Notes: generated by a model not told the origin, from the letters alone. A stretch of 64,000 nucleotides of DNA from an uncultured Burkholderiales bacterium (GCA_903935585.1 CAIZSE010000160.1:1-64000), one strand, 5' to 3'. Counted from the first letter of the stretch, positions 9,497 to 22,309 are shown. Numbers and translations: made by a program.

Positions 9497-10060
9497 GTGG
9501 CATTGCAGCAAATTGTTCAAGAAACCGTGACTGGACTGGGTTATGACCTGGTCGAGATTGACCGCACAGCGGGCGGTTTGTTGCGCATCACCATTGACTG
9601 GCCCTGGCAACCGGGCTCCGAGCTCTTTATCAACGTGGAAGACTGCGAAAAAGTCAACCGGCAGTTGCAGTTTGCCCTGGAAGTCGACGGGGTCGAATAC
9701 AACCGACTCGAGGTTTCATCCCCGGGCATTGACCGCCCTTTGCGGCATGAAAAAGATTTTGAACGTTTTGTGGGTGAGTTGATTGACGTCACCCTCAAGG
9801 CGCCGATGGGTGAAAGTGCAGGCGGTTTGGTGAGTGCCAGCCGCAAGAAATTTCGCGGCACCCTGGAGAGAACTGCCAATGAAGAAGGCTGGCAAATCGT
9901 CTGGAGCGATGCACCTGCTGACAAGCCGGGTCAAAGGATCAGTAAAAAAAGAGTCCCTGCGCCCTTGCATGCGCTGGGTTTCACATTAGATGAGTTGCGC
10001 GAGGCCCGTTTGGCGCCCGTGGTGGATTTCAAAGGGCGCAAGCCAAAGGTTGAAGCCTGA
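9497..10060 (+). CDS. rimP: Ribosome maturation factor RimP
   Basis: 187 aa protein needed for 30S subunit maturation. It shows the RimP core VTGLGYDLVEID, CEKVNRQL, YNRLEVSSPGIDRPL and a C-terminal SH3-like domain. It is longer than the ~150 aa E. coli protein because of loop insertions around residues 105-150. I chose GTG at 9497 (VALQQIVQETV), since upstream in-frame TTG codons would read through the terminator hairpin. First gene of the rimP-nusA-infB-rbfA-truB cluster. Confidence 0.94.
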   Translation: MALQQIVQETVTGLGYDLVEIDRTAGGLLRITIDWPWQPGSELFINVEDCEKVNRQLQFALEVDGVEYNRLEVSSPGIDRPLRHEKDFERFVGELIDVTLKAPMGESAGGLVSASRKKFRGTLERTANEEGWQIVWSDAPADKPGQRISKKRVPAPLHALGFTLDELREARLAPVVDFKGRKPKVEA

Positions 10061-10131
10061 CCTGGGTGTCTGGCTTTGAGCATTTTTTTCGGGTCTGAAC
10101 CGCAGGCCCAGTGATACAGGAGAGTCAAGTC

Positions 10132-11616
10132 ATGAATCGCGAAATGTTGATGTTGGTCGAAGCCATTTCACGTGAAAAGAACGTTGAGCGCGACGTGGTG
10201 TTTGGTGCCGTCGAGGCCGCTTTGGCCCAAGCCACCAAAAAGCTGTATTCCGGCGAAGTAGACATCCGGGTTGCCGTGGACCGTGACAGCGGCAGTTACG
10301 AAACTTTCCGCCGCTGGCACGTGGTTCCCGATGAAGCCGGCCTTCAGTTGCCTGAGCAGGAAATCCTGTTGTTTGAAGCCAAAGAGCAGATTCCCGACGT
10401 CGAAGTCGATGAGTACATCGAAGAGCCGATCGAGTCCTTGCCCATCGGCCGCATCGGGGCCATGGCCGCCAAGCAGGTCATCCTTCAAAAAATTCGCGAT
10501 GCTGAACGCGAAATGTTGCTCAACGACTTCATGTCGCGTGGCGAGAAGATTTTTGTCGGCACTGTCAAACGCATGGACAAGGGCGACATCATTTGCGAAG
10601 CCGGACGCATTGAAGGCCGTCTGCGTCGCAGCGAAATGATTCCGAAGGAAAACTTGCGCAGTGGCGACCGTGTGCGCGCCATGATCATGGAAGTGGACCT
10701 GACTTTGCGCGGCGCCCCCATCCTGTTGTCTCGTTCGGCACCCGAGTTCATGATCGAACTCTTCCGCCAGGAAGTGCCCGAGATCGAACAAGGCTTGCTG
10801 GAAATCAAAACCTGCGCCCGTGACCCCGGTTCGCGCGCCAAGATCGCTGTTTTGTCGCATGACAAACGCGTCGACCCGATCGGCACCTGTGTCGGTGTGC
10901 GCGGAACCCGTGTCAATGCCGTGACCAACGAACTGGCCGGTGAGCGAGTCGACATCGTTTTGTGGAGCGAAGACCCAGCCCAGTTTGTGATCGGTGCCCT
11001 GGCCCCGGCCAACGTGCAGTCCATTGTGGTGGACGAAGAAAAGCACGCCATGGATGTGGTGGTAGACGAAGAGAACCTGGCGATTGCGATTGGCCGTGGC
11101 GGTCAAAATGTGCGCTTGGCTTCTGACCTGACCGGCTGGAAAATCAACATCATGGATGCCGCCGAGTCTGCCCAGAAGCAGGCTGAAGAATCCACAGGCA
11201 TTCGTCAGTTGTTCATGGAAAAGCTGGATGTTGACCAGGAAATTGCCGATATTTTGATCGGCGAAGGCTTCACCAGCCTGGAAGAAGTGGCCTACGTGCC
11301 GATCCAGGAAATGCTGGAGATCGAAAGCTTCGATGAAGACACCGTCAACGAATTGCGCACGCGCGCCAAAGACGCGTTGTTGACCCTTGAAATCGCACGT
11401 GAAGAGAGCGTTGAAGACGTTTCTCAAGACCTGCGTGACCTGCCAGGCTTGACGCCTGAGCTGATTTCCAAGCTGGTCGAAGCGGGTATTCAAACCCGTG
11501 ACGATTTGGCTGACCTGGCCACCGATGAACTGACTGACATCACTGCTCAATCAGCCGAAGAGGCGACCGTCTTGATCATGAAAGCCCGCGAACATTGGTT
11601 CGCTGGCCAGGCCTGA
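10132..11616 (+). CDS. nusA: Transcription termination/antitermination protein NusA
   Basis: 494 aa, almost exactly the E. coli length. The N-terminal RNA polymerase-binding domain (residues 1-130) is followed by S1 ([20 protein letters not shown]), KH1/KH2 ([35 protein letters not shown]) and two C-terminal acidic repeats of the gammaproteobacterial/betaproteobacterial type. AGGAG at 10118-10122 sets the start at 10132. It modulates pausing, intrinsic termination and antitermination, and could feed back on the hairpin at 9428-9459. Confidence 0.97.
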   Translation: MNREMLMLVEAISREKNVERDVVFGAVEAALAQATKKLYSGEVDIRVAVDRDSGSYETFRRWHVVPDEAGLQLPEQEILLFEAKEQIPDVEVDEYIEEPIESLPIGRIGAMAAKQVILQKIRDAEREMLLNDFMSRGEKIFVGTVKRMDKGDIICEAGRIEGRLRRSEMIPKENLRSGDRVRAMIMEVDLTLRGAPILLSRSAPEFMIELFRQEVPEIEQGLLEIKTCARDPGSRAKIAVLSHDKRVDPIGTCVGVRGTRVNAVTNELAGERVDIVLWSEDPAQFVIGALAPANVQSIVVDEEKHAMDVVVDEENLAIAIGRGGQNVRLASDLTGWKINIMDAAESAQKQAEESTGIRQLFMEKLDVDQEIADILIGEGFTSLEEVAYVPIQEMLEIESFDEDTVNELRTRAKDALLTLEIAREESVEDVSQDLRDLPGLTPELISKLVEAGIQTRDDLADLATDELTDITAQSAEEATVLIMKAREHWFAGQA

Positions 11617-11642
11617 AGTCTGATGGAGACTTGAACAAAATT

Positions 11643-14609
11643 ATGTCCAGTACCACTGTTGCAGAGTTCGCCAATGAACTCAAAAAATCTGCCGATGTCT
11701 TGCTCGATCAATTGCGATCGGCCGGTGTCGCGAAAACCTCGGACAGCGATACGCTGAACGATGCTGACAAGCAAAAATTGCTCAGCTATCTGCAAGCCAG
11801 CCATGGCACTGTCACAGCAGATCGCAAAAAAATTACCCTGGTGAAAAAATCCACCAGTGAGATCAAGCAAGCCGATGCGTCTGGCAAAGCCCGCACAATT
11901 CAGGTTGAGGTGCGTAAAAAGCGCACGCTGATCAAGCGTGACGATGAGCCTGTTGCCCAGGTCGAAGAGCCTGTGACCGATCACGCCGATCTGGCGCGAC
12001 GGGAAGAAGAAGCCCGCCGCCAAGCCGAGTTGATCAGTCGCCAGGAAGAGGAATTGGCTGAAAAACGACGCTTGCGCGAAGCACAAGAAGCTCAGGAGCG
12101 CTCGGAGTTGGCCGCCCAGGAGTCCAAGGCCCGCGCTGAAGTCCAGGCACTGGCCGAAGCAGCCGCTTTGGCTGCCGGACAGGCTGCGCCTGCCAAGCCC
12201 CAGTTGAGCCGCGAGGACCGTGAGCAACTTGGTCGAGCTGAGGCAGCCAGCATCAATGCAGCATCGCAGACTAAAACTGCTGCAGTTGTGCCCGCTGAGA
12301 ACCTTGTTGCCAATCAGATTGCACAGGCTGCAGAAGCAGCTGCAGCCAAAGCCATAGAGGACCAAGCCGTCCGTGAGGCAGCGGCACAAAAAGCGGCAGC
12401 CGCTTCAAAGGCCAAGGCTGACGAGGAAACCGCCCGAGCCCAGGATCTGGATTCGCGCCGCCGCAAGGCTTTGGCCGAAGCCGAAGCCATCCGCACCATG
12501 ATGAACGCCCCCAAGAAGGTGTTGGTCGCCAAGAAAGAAGAGCCCAAGCTTGAAGCAAAAGCCGCTGTCAAAGGCACTTTGCACAAGCCTGCAGGAACAC
12601 CTGCACCCGGCACACGTGCAGCTGCGGCGCAAGCCGCTGCTCCATCGGCCCCAGGTGGTAACAAAGAAGTCAAATCTGCCAAGCTGTCTTCCAGCTGGGC
12701 GGGTGATCCGGCCAAAAAGAAAGCCATTCCTACCCGTGGCGACACCAGTGGTGGCGTGGGTCGCAACAACTGGCGCACCGGACCGCGTGGTCGCCGTGGC
12801 AATGAACGCGACCGCGATGACTCGCACGCTCAGCAAGCCCCAGCTGAAGTGCGTGTACTTGAGGTGCATGTCCCTGAAACCATCACAGTCGCTGAGTTGG
12901 CGCACAAGATGGCGATCAAGGCTTCCGAGGTCATCAAGCACTTGATGAAAATCGGCCTCATGGCCACCATGAACCAACCATTGGACCAGGACACCGCCAT
13001 GATCGTGGTGGAGGAAATGGGCCACAAGGCGGTGATTGCAGCATTGGATGATCCCGAAGCTTTCACCGACGACGAAGTGTCGGATCAACAGGCTGAATCG
13101 CTTCCGCGTGCGCCTGTGGTCACCGTCATGGGTCACGTTGACCATGGCAAGACATCGTTGCTCGACTACATCCGACGCGCCAAAGTCGCCTCTGGCGAAG
13201 CAGGTGGCATCACGCAGCACATTGGCGCTTATCACGTCGAAACACCTCGTGGCATGATTTCCTTTTTGGACACCCCCGGACACGAGGCCTTCACGGCCAT
13301 GCGTGCCCGTGGTGCACAAGCCACCGACATCGTCATCCTTGTGGTGGCGGGTGACGACGGTGTGATGCCCCAGACCAAAGAAGCCATCAAGCATGCCAAG
13401 GCAGCGGGTGTGCCCATCGTGGTTGCCATCAACAAGATGGACAAGCCCGATGCCAACATTGAACGCGTGCGCAGCGAGCTGATTGCTGAAGAAGTCGTGC
13501 CAGAAGAATTTGGCGGCGAAGCACCCTTCGTATCTGTTTCGGCCAAAACCGGCATGGGCATCGACACTTTGCTTGAACAAGTGCTTCTGCAAGCCGAAGT
13601 GCTGGAGCTCAAAGCGCCGGTGAAAGCCGCTGCCAAGGGGCTGGTCATCGAAGCACGACTGGACAAGGGCCGTGGACCTGTGGCCACCATCCTGGTGCAG
13701 TCGGGTACTTTGAACACTGGGGATGTGGTGCTGGCGGGTCAGACTTTTGGCCGTGTGCGTGCCATGCTGGACGAAAATGGACAGGCGATCAAATCGGCTG
13801 GGCCTTCGATACCGGTCGAGATCCAGGGTTTGACCGAGGTGCCACAAGCTGGTGACGAGTTCATGGTCATGAACGACGAGCGTCGTGCCCGTGAGATCGC
13901 CACTTACCGTGCAGGAAAGTTCCGCAACACCAAGCTGGCCAAGCAACAAGCGGCCAAGCTCGAAAACATGTTCACCGACATGTCGGCGGGCGAAATCAAG
14001 ATGTTGCCCATCATCGTCAAGGCCGATGTGCAGGGCTCGCAAGAAGCCCTGGGTGCTTCCTTGCTCAAGCTGTCAACCGAAGAAGTCAAGGTTCAACTGG
14101 TTTACTCCGGTGTCGGTGGCATCAGCGAGTCGGACATCAACCTGGCGATCGCTTCCAAAGCGATCGTGATCGGATTCAACGTGCGTGCCGATGCCGGTGC
14201 GCGCAAATTGGCCGAAGGCAATGGCGTTGACATTCATTACTACAACATCATTTATGACGCTGTGGATGAACTCAAGGCCGCGATGTCGGGCATGTTGGCG
14301 CCAGAGCAACGCGAAGAAATCATGGGTATGGCCGAAATCCGTACCGTGTTCGTGGCATCGAAAATCGGCACTGTGGCGGGTTGTATGGTCACTTCGGGTC
14401 AAGTCACTCGAAGCGCCAAATTCCGCCTGCTGCGCGACAACGTGGTCATCTACACGGGCGAACTCGATTCGCTCAAGCGCGGTAAGGACGATGTGCGCGA
14501 AGTCAAGGAAGGCTTCGAGTGCGGTATCAAGCTCAAGAACTACAACGACATCAAAGAAGGCGATCAACTCGAATTCTTCGACGTCAAGGAAATCGCGAGA
14601 ACACTGTAA
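11643..14609 (+). CDS. infB: Translation initiation factor IF-2
   Basis: 988 aa. The N-terminal IF2 domain ([20 protein letters not shown]) is followed by a long Ala/Glu/Lys-rich, probably coiled-coil linker to about residue 380. The second IF2_N subdomain ([20 protein letters not shown]) and the GTPase domain follow, with G1 [15 protein letters not shown] near 497, G3 DTPGHEAF and G4 NKMD. Domains II-IV, which bind fMet-tRNA, complete it. The start at 11643 follows GGAGAC. IF-2 places initiator tRNA on the 30S subunit and promotes subunit joining. Confidence 0.97.
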   Translation: MSSTTVAEFANELKKSADVLLDQLRSAGVAKTSDSDTLNDADKQKLLSYLQASHGTVTADRKKITLVKKSTSEIKQADASGKARTIQVEVRKKRTLIKRDDEPVAQVEEPVTDHADLARREEEARRQAELISRQEEELAEKRRLREAQEAQERSELAAQESKARAEVQALAEAAALAAGQAAPAKPQLSREDREQLGRAEAASINAASQTKTAAVVPAENLVANQIAQAAEAAAAKAIEDQAVREAAAQKAAAASKAKADEETARAQDLDSRRRKALAEAEAIRTMMNAPKKVLVAKKEEPKLEAKAAVKGTLHKPAGTPAPGTRAAAAQAAAPSAPGGNKEVKSAKLSSSWAGDPAKKKAIPTRGDTSGGVGRNNWRTGPRGRRGNERDRDDSHAQQAPAEVRVLEVHVPETITVAELAHKMAIKASEVIKHLMKIGLMATMNQPLDQDTAMIVVEEMGHKAVIAALDDPEAFTDDEVSDQQAESLPRAPVVTVMGHVDHGKTSLLDYIRRAKVASGEAGGITQHIGAYHVETPRGMISFLDTPGHEAFTAMRARGAQATDIVILVVAGDDGVMPQTKEAIKHAKAAGVPIVVAINKMDKPDANIERVRSELIAEEVVPEEFGGEAPFVSVSAKTGMGIDTLLEQVLLQAEVLELKAPVKAAAKGLVIEARLDKGRGPVATILVQSGTLNTGDVVLAGQTFGRVRAMLDENGQAIKSAGPSIPVEIQGLTEVPQAGDEFMVMNDERRAREIATYRAGKFRNTKLAKQQAAKLENMFTDMSAGEIKMLPIIVKADVQGSQEALGASLLKLSTEEVKVQLVYSGVGGISESDINLAIASKAIVIGFNVRADAGARKLAEGNGVDIHYYNIIYDAVDELKAAMSGMLAPEQREEIMGMAEIRTVFVASKIGTVAGCMVTSGQVTRSAKFRLLRDNVVIYTGELDSLKRGKDDVREVKEGFECGIKLKNYNDIKEGDQLEFFDVKEIARTL

Positions 14610-14984
14610 ATGGCGCGCAAGAAGCCATCGTCCGTTCCCAATCGCGGGTTTCGCGTGGCCGACCAGATCCAGCGTGATCTGGCCGAGTTGATTGCTCGCG
14701 AGTTGAAAGACCCGCGTGTAGGCATGGTCACGATCAATGCGATTGAGGTCACGCCCGATTACGCCCACGCCAAGGTCTATTTCAGTGTCTTGACGGGCAA
14801 TCCCGAAGAGGCCACTGAGGGCTTGAATGCGGCAGCGGGCTTTTTGCGCAATGGTTTGTTCAAGCGTTTGCATATTCATACCGTGCCGACATTGCATTTT
14901 TTGTTCGACCGCACCACTGAGCGTGCCTCTGACATGAATGCATTGATCGCCAAGGCCGTGTCTTCTCGCGCCCAGGAGGACTGA
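14610..14984 (+). CDS. rbfA: 30S ribosome-binding factor A
   Basis: 124 aa KH-like protein binding the 30S neck during 16S rRNA 5'-end maturation and cold adaptation. Family motifs are [22 protein letters not shown] and the YFSVL strand. The ATG directly abuts the infB stop (TAA-ATG), so it is translationally coupled. truB follows after 2 nt. Confidence 0.96.
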   Translation: MARKKPSSVPNRGFRVADQIQRDLAELIARELKDPRVGMVTINAIEVTPDYAHAKVYFSVLTGNPEEATEGLNAAAGFLRNGLFKRLHIHTVPTLHFLFDRTTERASDMNALIAKAVSSRAQED

Positions 14985-14986
14985 TC

Positions 14987-15967
14987 ATGAACGCGCCTCG
15001 CACAAGGGTGCAGCGGCGCCCTGTGCACGGGGTGCTTCTGCTTGACAAACCGCTGGGTCTTTCCAGCAATCAGGCTTTGCAAAAAGCCAAGTGGTTGCTG
15101 CGTGCCGAGAAAGCAGGGCATACGGGCACATTGGATCCGTTGGCCACAGGTGTGTTGCCATTGTGTTTTGGCGCGGCCACCAAGTTCAGTCAACAGCATC
15201 TGGATGCCGACAAAACTTATGAGACCACGGTTCGTTTGGGATTGAAAACGAGCACTGCGGATGCTGAAGGCGATGTCATTTCCAAACGTGAAGTGTCATG
15301 TACGCCTGGTAGGGTGGTCGAAGTGCTGGACCGGTTCATGGGGCCGATCAGCCAAGTGCCACCGATGTACAGCGCTTTGAAAAAAGACGGCAAGCCCTTG
15401 TACGAATACGCCCGTGAGGGCGAAACAGTTGAGCGTGAAGCGCGCAATTTGGTGATTCATGACCTGGAGTTGCTGGAGATGCAATTGCAGGGCGATACGC
15501 CTTTTTTGCGTTTGCGCGTGCGATGCAGCAAAGGCACTTACATCCGGACACTGGGCGAGGACATCGCCGAGGCCCTAGGTTGTGGTGGCCACTTGAGCGC
15601 TTTGCGCCGTGTGGTCACCGGTCCTTTTGATGCCTCTCAGTGCGTGTCGCTGGAGCAACTGGAGGCCATGAGTGAAGACAGGCGTCTGGACGCTTTGTTG
15701 CCAGTGGAAGTTTTGTTGCCGGGCTGCACCGAGGTGTGTCTGGACAGTGACAGCGCTGGCCGTTTTTTGAGTGGGGTGCGCAGACCTGGCCCCTGGGTTG
15801 ATTGTGATCAAGTCGTTGTGTATGGAGAACATCCTCGTGCCTTGCTGGGAACAGCACATGTGCATGGCGGCGAATTGATTCCGGGTCGATTGTTGAGCCC
15901 GATTGAAATTCAACAGATTTTGAAAAAATCACCTGCACCCGAGCCATTACTGGCCGAGCAGGTTTAA
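14987..15967 (+). CDS. truB: tRNA pseudouridine(55) synthase
   Basis: 326 aa. It begins [17 protein letters not shown]. The catalytic Asp50 lies in [16 protein letters not shown]. It converts U55 in the T-loop of tRNAs to pseudouridine. AGGAGG at 14974-14979 sits 7 nt before the ATG, an excellent ribosome binding site. The C-terminal extension carries a PUA-like region. Confidence 0.96.
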   Translation: MNAPRTRVQRRPVHGVLLLDKPLGLSSNQALQKAKWLLRAEKAGHTGTLDPLATGVLPLCFGAATKFSQQHLDADKTYETTVRLGLKTSTADAEGDVISKREVSCTPGRVVEVLDRFMGPISQVPPMYSALKKDGKPLYEYAREGETVEREARNLVIHDLELLEMQLQGDTPFLRLRVRCSKGTYIRTLGEDIAEALGCGGHLSALRRVVTGPFDASQCVSLEQLEAMSEDRRLDALLPVEVLLPGCTEVCLDSDSAGRFLSGVRRPGPWVDCDQVVVYGEHPRALLGTAHVHGGELIPGRLLSPIEIQQILKKSPAPEPLLAEQV

Positions 15968-15980
15968 AGGAAGAGAAAGC

Positions 15981-17798
<1,818 letters not shown>

Positions 17799-17811
17799 TC
17801 GGCTGAAAATC

Positions 17812-18696
17812 ATGCGTTTGACCCACGGCATGGCCGTTTGGACCATGCTGGGTGTCACGGCACTCTGGTCCATGGCCGGTGTCGTGACAAGGCATTTGGA
17901 GCAAGCGCGCAGCTTCGAAGTCACTTTCTGGCGCAGTTTCTTCACCGTGCTGTCCTTGCTGGTGATCCTGCCTTTGTGGCAGGGCCGCAGTGTCTGGTCG
18001 AGGTTGCCTTGGCGCAGCCCCTATTTTTGGCTTTCTGGCGTGTGCTGGAGCGTCATGTTCACGGCGTTCATGGTGGCGCTCACATTGACCGCAGTGGCCA
18101 ATGTGCTGATCACCATGGCCGTAGGGCCATTGCTCACCGCCTTGATCACCCGGGTGTTTTTGGGCCATCGCTTGCCTGCACGAACCTGGCTGGCCATTGT
18201 TCTGGCCGGCATCGGCATCGGCTGGATGTATGGCTCCCAACTCAGCTTGGGGGACCCTAACTTTCTCATCGGCTCCTTGGTGGCACTGTGCGTACCCGTC
18301 GCGGGTGCCGTGCAATGGACACTGACTCAAAAAAGCCAAAGCGAAGGCTTGAGCCTGGACCTGGTGCCCTCGGTCTTGCTTGGCGCCATCATGTCCTCGG
18401 CTTTTACGTTGCCAATGGCCATGCCTTTTCAGGCATCGGCCCATGATGTTGGCTTGCTGGCCGTGCTGGGCTTGTTTCAGTTGGCCATTCCCTGTGCTTT
18501 GTCGGTGGTGTGCGCTCGGGTGCTCAAAGCGCCCGAGGTGGCCCTTCTTGCCTTGCTGGAAATTGTTTTCGGCATTGCCCTGGCTTGGTGGGGTGCGAAC
18601 GAGGCCCCACAAATAAGCGTACTCTTGGGCGGTGCCCTGGTTTTGGGCGCCTTGCTTCTCAACGAATGTTTAGGCTGGAGGCAAAAAAATGTCTGA
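17812..18696 (+). CDS. EamA/DMT family transporter
   Basis: 294 aa hydrophobic protein with about ten predicted TM segments arranged as two EamA halves, the drug/metabolite exporter fold. The N-terminal helix MAVWTMLGVTALWSMAGVV and Arg-rich cytoplasmic loops fit an inner-membrane exporter. Substrate unknown; members export amino acids, purines or other metabolites. It starts 13 nt after typA, and its stop lies inside the next gene (8-nt overlap), so all may be one transcript. Confidence 0.85.
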   Translation: MRLTHGMAVWTMLGVTALWSMAGVVTRHLEQARSFEVTFWRSFFTVLSLLVILPLWQGRSVWSRLPWRSPYFWLSGVCWSVMFTAFMVALTLTAVANVLITMAVGPLLTALITRVFLGHRLPARTWLAIVLAGIGIGWMYGSQLSLGDPNFLIGSLVALCVPVAGAVQWTLTQKSQSEGLSLDLVPSVLLGAIMSSAFTLPMAMPFQASAHDVGLLAVLGLFQLAIPCALSVVCARVLKAPEVALLALLEIVFGIALAWWGANEAPQISVLLGGALVLGALLLNECLGWRQKNV

Positions 18697-19771
18697 TGTC
18701 ATCGCACAAATCGAAGGCCGAATCGGCTGCTTGACCCTGAACCGACCGAAGGCGTTGAACGCTTTGTCGCTGGACATGGTTCGCAGCATCACCGCCGCTT
18801 TGTTGGCTTGGCAAAACGACCCGCAAGTGCTGGCTGTTGCGGTTCGCGGTAGCAACAAAGAAGGCCCTTTTGGGGCTTTTTGCGCGGGGGGAGACATCCG
18901 GTTTTTCCACCAGGCTGCCACGGCAGGGGACCCTCGACTGGAAGACTTTTTCACCGAAGAGTACCAATTGAACCACCTGATTCACACCTATCCCAAGCCC
19001 TACGTGGCCTTGATGGATGGCATTGTCATGGGCGGTGGCATGGGCATCAGTCAGGGTGCCAGCGTGCGCGTGGTCACTGAGCGCAGCAAGATGGCCATGC
19101 CGGAAACCAATATCGGACTTTTCCCTGATGTGGGCGGGGGCTATTTTCTAAGCCGCTGCCCCGGTCATCTGGGGGAGTACTTGGGTCTCACAGGCCATAT
19201 GCTGAATGGCGAGGAGGCTGTTCACGCGGGTCTGGCCGATGGCTACATGACATCCGGCAAATTGGCGCACCTTTGGCAAACCCTGATCGACACCCCATTT
19301 GAAAACGGCGAAGCGGTTGAGCGTTGGGTCATCACCCAGTTCGATCGGCTGCAGAAAACAGGCCTTGAGAACCGTGCCCAGATGGACGCCGCATTTGCCC
19401 AAGGCAGTGTGGTGGAGATCCTTCATCAGCTGGAGTCTGCTGCAGACGACTGGTCAAAACTCACGGCCCAAACATTGCGTACCCGTTCCCCCTTGATGCT
19501 GCATGTGGTGTTGGCGCAAATTCGACGTGCACGGAAGTTGAGCCTGGCTGACGACTTGCGCATGGAGCGCGATCTGGTTCGCCATTGTTTTGCCCTGCGC
19601 CCTGTGGCCCAAAGCGAAACGGTAGAAGGCATTCGGGCATTGGCCATAGACAAAGACCACAAGCCGCGTTGGCACCCGGCGCGGGCTGAAGATGTCCAGG
19701 TGGAAGAAGTTGCCGCCTTCTTTGACAGCCCATGGCCTGCGCATGCACATCCGCTGCGAGAGTTGAGCTGA
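18689..19771 (+). CDS. Enoyl-CoA hydratase/isomerase family protein, 3-hydroxyisobutyryl-CoA hydrolase-like
   Basis: 360 aa, longer than ordinary crotonases (~260) and the size of the ECH_2 / HIBCH group. Motifs are LNRPKALNALSLDM, the oxyanion-hole strand FCAGGDIRFFHQA, the GGGMGIS turn, and MPETNIGLFPDVGGGYFLSR, which is characteristic of HIBCH. It would hydrolyse 3-hydroxyisobutyryl-CoA in valine degradation. Other valine genes are not in view, so the substrate is inferred from subfamily alone. Start ATG at 18689 overlaps the exporter gene. Confidence 0.85.
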   Translation: MSDVIAQIEGRIGCLTLNRPKALNALSLDMVRSITAALLAWQNDPQVLAVAVRGSNKEGPFGAFCAGGDIRFFHQAATAGDPRLEDFFTEEYQLNHLIHTYPKPYVALMDGIVMGGGMGISQGASVRVVTERSKMAMPETNIGLFPDVGGGYFLSRCPGHLGEYLGLTGHMLNGEEAVHAGLADGYMTSGKLAHLWQTLIDTPFENGEAVERWVITQFDRLQKTGLENRAQMDAAFAQGSVVEILHQLESAADDWSKLTAQTLRTRSPLMLHVVLAQIRRARKLSLADDLRMERDLVRHCFALRPVAQSETVEGIRALAIDKDHKPRWHPARAEDVQVEEVAAFFDSPWPAHAHPLRELS

Positions 19772-19826
19772 CCGTTAGGTGGACTCGCTGTTGTCGGTGT
19801 GAAAACAGCTGACCTCCCTGGCCGGA

Positions 19827-20321
19827 TCAGCGGTCGCGGTGTCGGCTTTTCATGGCTCGCTCAACCTCGCGCTTGCCTTCGCGGTCCTTGATGGTGTCAC
19901 GCTTATCGTGCTCGGCCTTGCCTTTGGCCAGCGCAATGTCGCATTTCACTTTGCCTGATTTCCAATGCAGATTGATCGGCACCAAGGTGTAACCCTTTTG
20001 CTCGATTTTGCCGATCAGGCGCTTGATTTCTTCTTTGTTCAGCAACAGCTTGCGTGTGCGTGCGGCTTCCGGGCTGATGTGGGTTGAGGCGGTATTGAGG
20101 GGGTTGATCAGGCAGCCGATGATGAATAACTCACCATTCCGGATCACCACATACCCGTCTGTCAGTTGCACTTTGCCTTGTCGGATGGCCTTGACTTCCC
20201 AGCCTTCCAGCACCATGCCCGCCTCGAAGCGCTCTTCAAAAAAGTAGTCGAAGGCGGCCTTTTTGTTCTCGGCAATTTTGGCAAAAACTGGGGCAGCAGG
20301 AGACTTTTTGGTGGTGGCCAT
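19827..20321 (-). CDS. smpB: SsrA-binding protein
   Basis: 164 aa partner of tmRNA in ribosome rescue. Typical motifs are [41 protein letters not shown] and the basic tail AMKSRHRDR that enters the decoding centre. The ssrA gene is not in the window. It is divergent from ratA, as in many proteobacteria; the 94-bp interval holds no other gene. Confidence 0.97.
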   Translation of the reverse strand: MATTKKSPAAPVFAKIAENKKAAFDYFFEERFEAGMVLEGWEVKAIRQGKVQLTDGYVVIRNGELFIIGCLINPLNTASTHISPEAARTRKLLLNKEEIKRLIGKIEQKGYTLVPINLHWKSGKVKCDIALAKGKAEHDKRDTIKDREGKREVERAMKSRHRDR

Positions 20322-20398
20322 GGTAAGCAGATAAGGACGGCACGGCCGTTAGCAAGAGATCGCAGCCCGACGCAGCGCAGAGTGCCGAGTCAAAAAAC

Positions 20399-20404
20399 TA
20401 CAAT
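20399..20404 (+). promoter_or_regulatory. -10-like box before ratA
   Basis: TACAAT lies 11 bp before the ratA ATG, which would give an almost leaderless transcript. No matching -35 seen. Confidence 0.3.
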
Positions 20405-20415
20405 CGGTGCATTGT

Positions 20416-20856
20416 ATGAAGAATATCCACAAGTCCGTCCTCATCTGGTATGCCCCAGAGGAAATGTTTCGCCTCGTGACCGACGTGGCCCGTTACCCCG
20501 AATTTTTGCCTTGGTGCGATCACGCCAGGGTGTTGGAAACCGATGCCCAAGGCATGGTGGCCGAAGTGGGGATCAGCCTCGGGGGAATCAAGCAAACCTT
20601 CACCACCCGCAATGAGCACGAAGAAGGCCGATCGGTCGACATGAGTCTCATCAAAGGGCCGTTTTCCAACTTGAGCGGTGTTTGGCGCTTTATACCTGTG
20701 GGCGATGGCACCCAAAGGGCCTGCAAGGTCGAGCTGGATTTGCAATACGGTTTTTCCAGCAAGACCTTGGCTGCACTCGTGGGGCCGGTTTTTGACAAAA
20801 TCGCCGCCAGCCTGGTTGATGCGTTTGTCAAGCGCGCTGAAGCGGTCTATGGCTGA
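20416..20856 (+). CDS. ratA: START-domain protein of the RatA / Coq10 family
   Basis: 146 aa SRPBCC/START-like protein. It begins IHKSVLIWYAPEEMFRLVTDVARYPEFLPWC, the family hallmark, and ends with an amphipathic helix (DAFVKRAEAVYG). E. coli RatA was reported as a 50S-binding translation inhibitor; mitochondrial Coq10 homologues bind ubiquinone, so a lipid-binding role is equally possible. I used ATG at 20416 (MKNIHKS); GTG at 20407 is an alternative. It overlaps rnfH by 8 nt. Confidence 0.88.
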   Translation: MKNIHKSVLIWYAPEEMFRLVTDVARYPEFLPWCDHARVLETDAQGMVAEVGISLGGIKQTFTTRNEHEEGRSVDMSLIKGPFSNLSGVWRFIPVGDGTQRACKVELDLQYGFSSKTLAALVGPVFDKIAASLVDAFVKRAEAVYG

Positions 20857-21217
20857 GTCCACCCTTCAAATCACCATTTGCTGGAGCCTGGCTCCCCGGC
20901 ATGTGCAAGAACTCAGCCTGCTGGTGCCAGAGGGCAGCACGGTGGATGCCGCATTGGATTTGGCCATGCTGCATTTGTTGCAAAACGGCGCGCAAGTTGA
21001 TGCTTCAGTTGCAGCCAAGCTTAAATTCCAGCAACCTGGCATCTGGGGTCGCAAAGTGCCCTGGACGCAAGCAGTGCAGGCGGGTGATCGCATTGAGCTT
21101 TACCGCCCGCTGCAGGTCGACCCCAAAGTGGCACGCCGCCAACGCTTCAAGCGCCAGGGCAAAGGCCGAGCAGGTCTTTTTGCCAATCGTAAGAGTGGTT
21201 CGGCAGCAGGCTATTGA
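20849..21217 (+). CDS. rnfH: RnfH family ubiquitin-fold protein
   Basis: 122 aa. The ubiquitin-like region (LQITICWSLAPRHVQELSLL, then GDRIELYRPLQVDPKVARRQRF) matches RnfH/RatB. The basic C-terminal tail after residue 95 is longer than in E. coli. Function is poorly known. The gene overlaps ratA as in other proteobacteria, which supports the call. Confidence 0.88.
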   Translation: MAESTLQITICWSLAPRHVQELSLLVPEGSTVDAALDLAMLHLLQNGAQVDASVAAKLKFQQPGIWGRKVPWTQAVQAGDRIELYRPLQVDPKVARRQRFKRQGKGRAGLFANRKSGSAAGY

Positions 21218-21257
21218 GTCGATCAATCTTGGCGCAGGCAGGAAAAAGCGCCGCCAC

Positions 21258-22226
21258 ATGACCCCGTCGGGCTTGTCCCAAAGATCTGAAAATTTCCACT
21301 CCCAGTACCAGCCGAACATGCAAGCCCTTTTGAATGCCATCGCCCAGATGCACAACACCACCGATGCGCACAGGGTGTTCCACGGCCGAGGTGGCATGCA
21401 CCCCGGTGAAGAACACTGGACGCTGGACTGGTTCGCGCCCGTTTGGGTCTTGACCAGTTTCAAGCCCGTGACCGAAGTTGAACTGGCCCAGTGCCAAAGC
21501 GCACTGCAAGCGCGCTGGCAAACACTGGCACCAGGCCAAACTCTGAACTGGGTTTTTCAATGCCGCAGTGCGGGTCAAACCGAAACCCGCCTCCTGTCTG
21601 GCAGCGTGCCAGAGCCACATGTGGTCACCGAGCAGGGCGCACGCTATCTGGTGCATGTGATGCGAGGGCAGAACCACGGCCTGTTTCTGGACATGGCCAA
21701 CGGTCGCGAGTGGCTCAAACGTCATGCCCTGCACGAGAACGTGTTGAACCTGTTTGCCTACACCTGTGCATTTTCGGTGGTGGCCTTGCAAGGGGGTGCC
21801 GCCCAGGTGGTCAACCTCGACATGAGCCAGGCCGCCCTGGCGGTGGGACAACAAAACCATCGCCTGAACGAATTGCCGCTCAAGGCGCGGTTTTTGGGGC
21901 ACGACATCTTCAAAACCTGGGGCAAGATCAGCAAGATGGGGCCTTATGGCGTGATCGTGATCGATCCACCGAGCTACCAAAAAGGCAGTTTCATTGCGAC
22001 CAAGGACTACATCAAGTTGATCCGGCGCCTGCCTGACCTGCTGGAGCCGCAAGGCCATGTGCTGCTGTGCCTGAATGCGCCGGAACTGGACACAGCGTTT
22101 TTGCATGCCCAGGTGGCCGAGGCCGCACCCGGTCTGCGCTTCGTCGAGCGCCTGGCCAACCCTGCGGCTTTTACCGACACAGACCCTGAAAAGTCACTCA
22201 AAGTGATGCATTTTCAGTCGGCGTGA
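21258..22226 (+). CDS. Class I SAM-dependent methyltransferase, RlmI/RlmK-like
   Basis: 322 aa. The Rossmann methyltransferase core has motif I VLNLFAYTCAFSV, VVNLDMSQAAL and motif IV VIVIDPPSYQKGS, matching the family related to rRNA cytosine/guanine methyltransferases RlmI and RlmK C-terminal domain. A PUA domain is not obvious; the N-terminal 120 residues are a distinct RlmK-like region. Target unknown, likely rRNA. Start uncertain: ATG 21258 chosen, ATG 21318 possible; neither has a strong Shine-Dalgarno sequence. Confidence 0.8.
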   Translation: MTPSGLSQRSENFHSQYQPNMQALLNAIAQMHNTTDAHRVFHGRGGMHPGEEHWTLDWFAPVWVLTSFKPVTEVELAQCQSALQARWQTLAPGQTLNWVFQCRSAGQTETRLLSGSVPEPHVVTEQGARYLVHVMRGQNHGLFLDMANGREWLKRHALHENVLNLFAYTCAFSVVALQGGAAQVVNLDMSQAALAVGQQNHRLNELPLKARFLGHDIFKTWGKISKMGPYGVIVIDPPSYQKGSFIATKDYIKLIRRLPDLLEPQGHVLLCLNAPELDTAFLHAQVAEAAPGLRFVERLANPAAFTDTDPEKSLKVMHFQSA

Positions 22227-22309
22227 TGGCGTGTTTGACGCGCATCTGATTTCCCGTCACATTTCATTTTGTGAGCGCGTTGCCAATGCTGATTTTTGAT
22301 TGCCACTTT

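Noticed and set aside
12405-14042. Minus-strand ORF (545 codons) opposite infB
   Set aside because: A His/Gly-rich translation without domains, fully inside infB.
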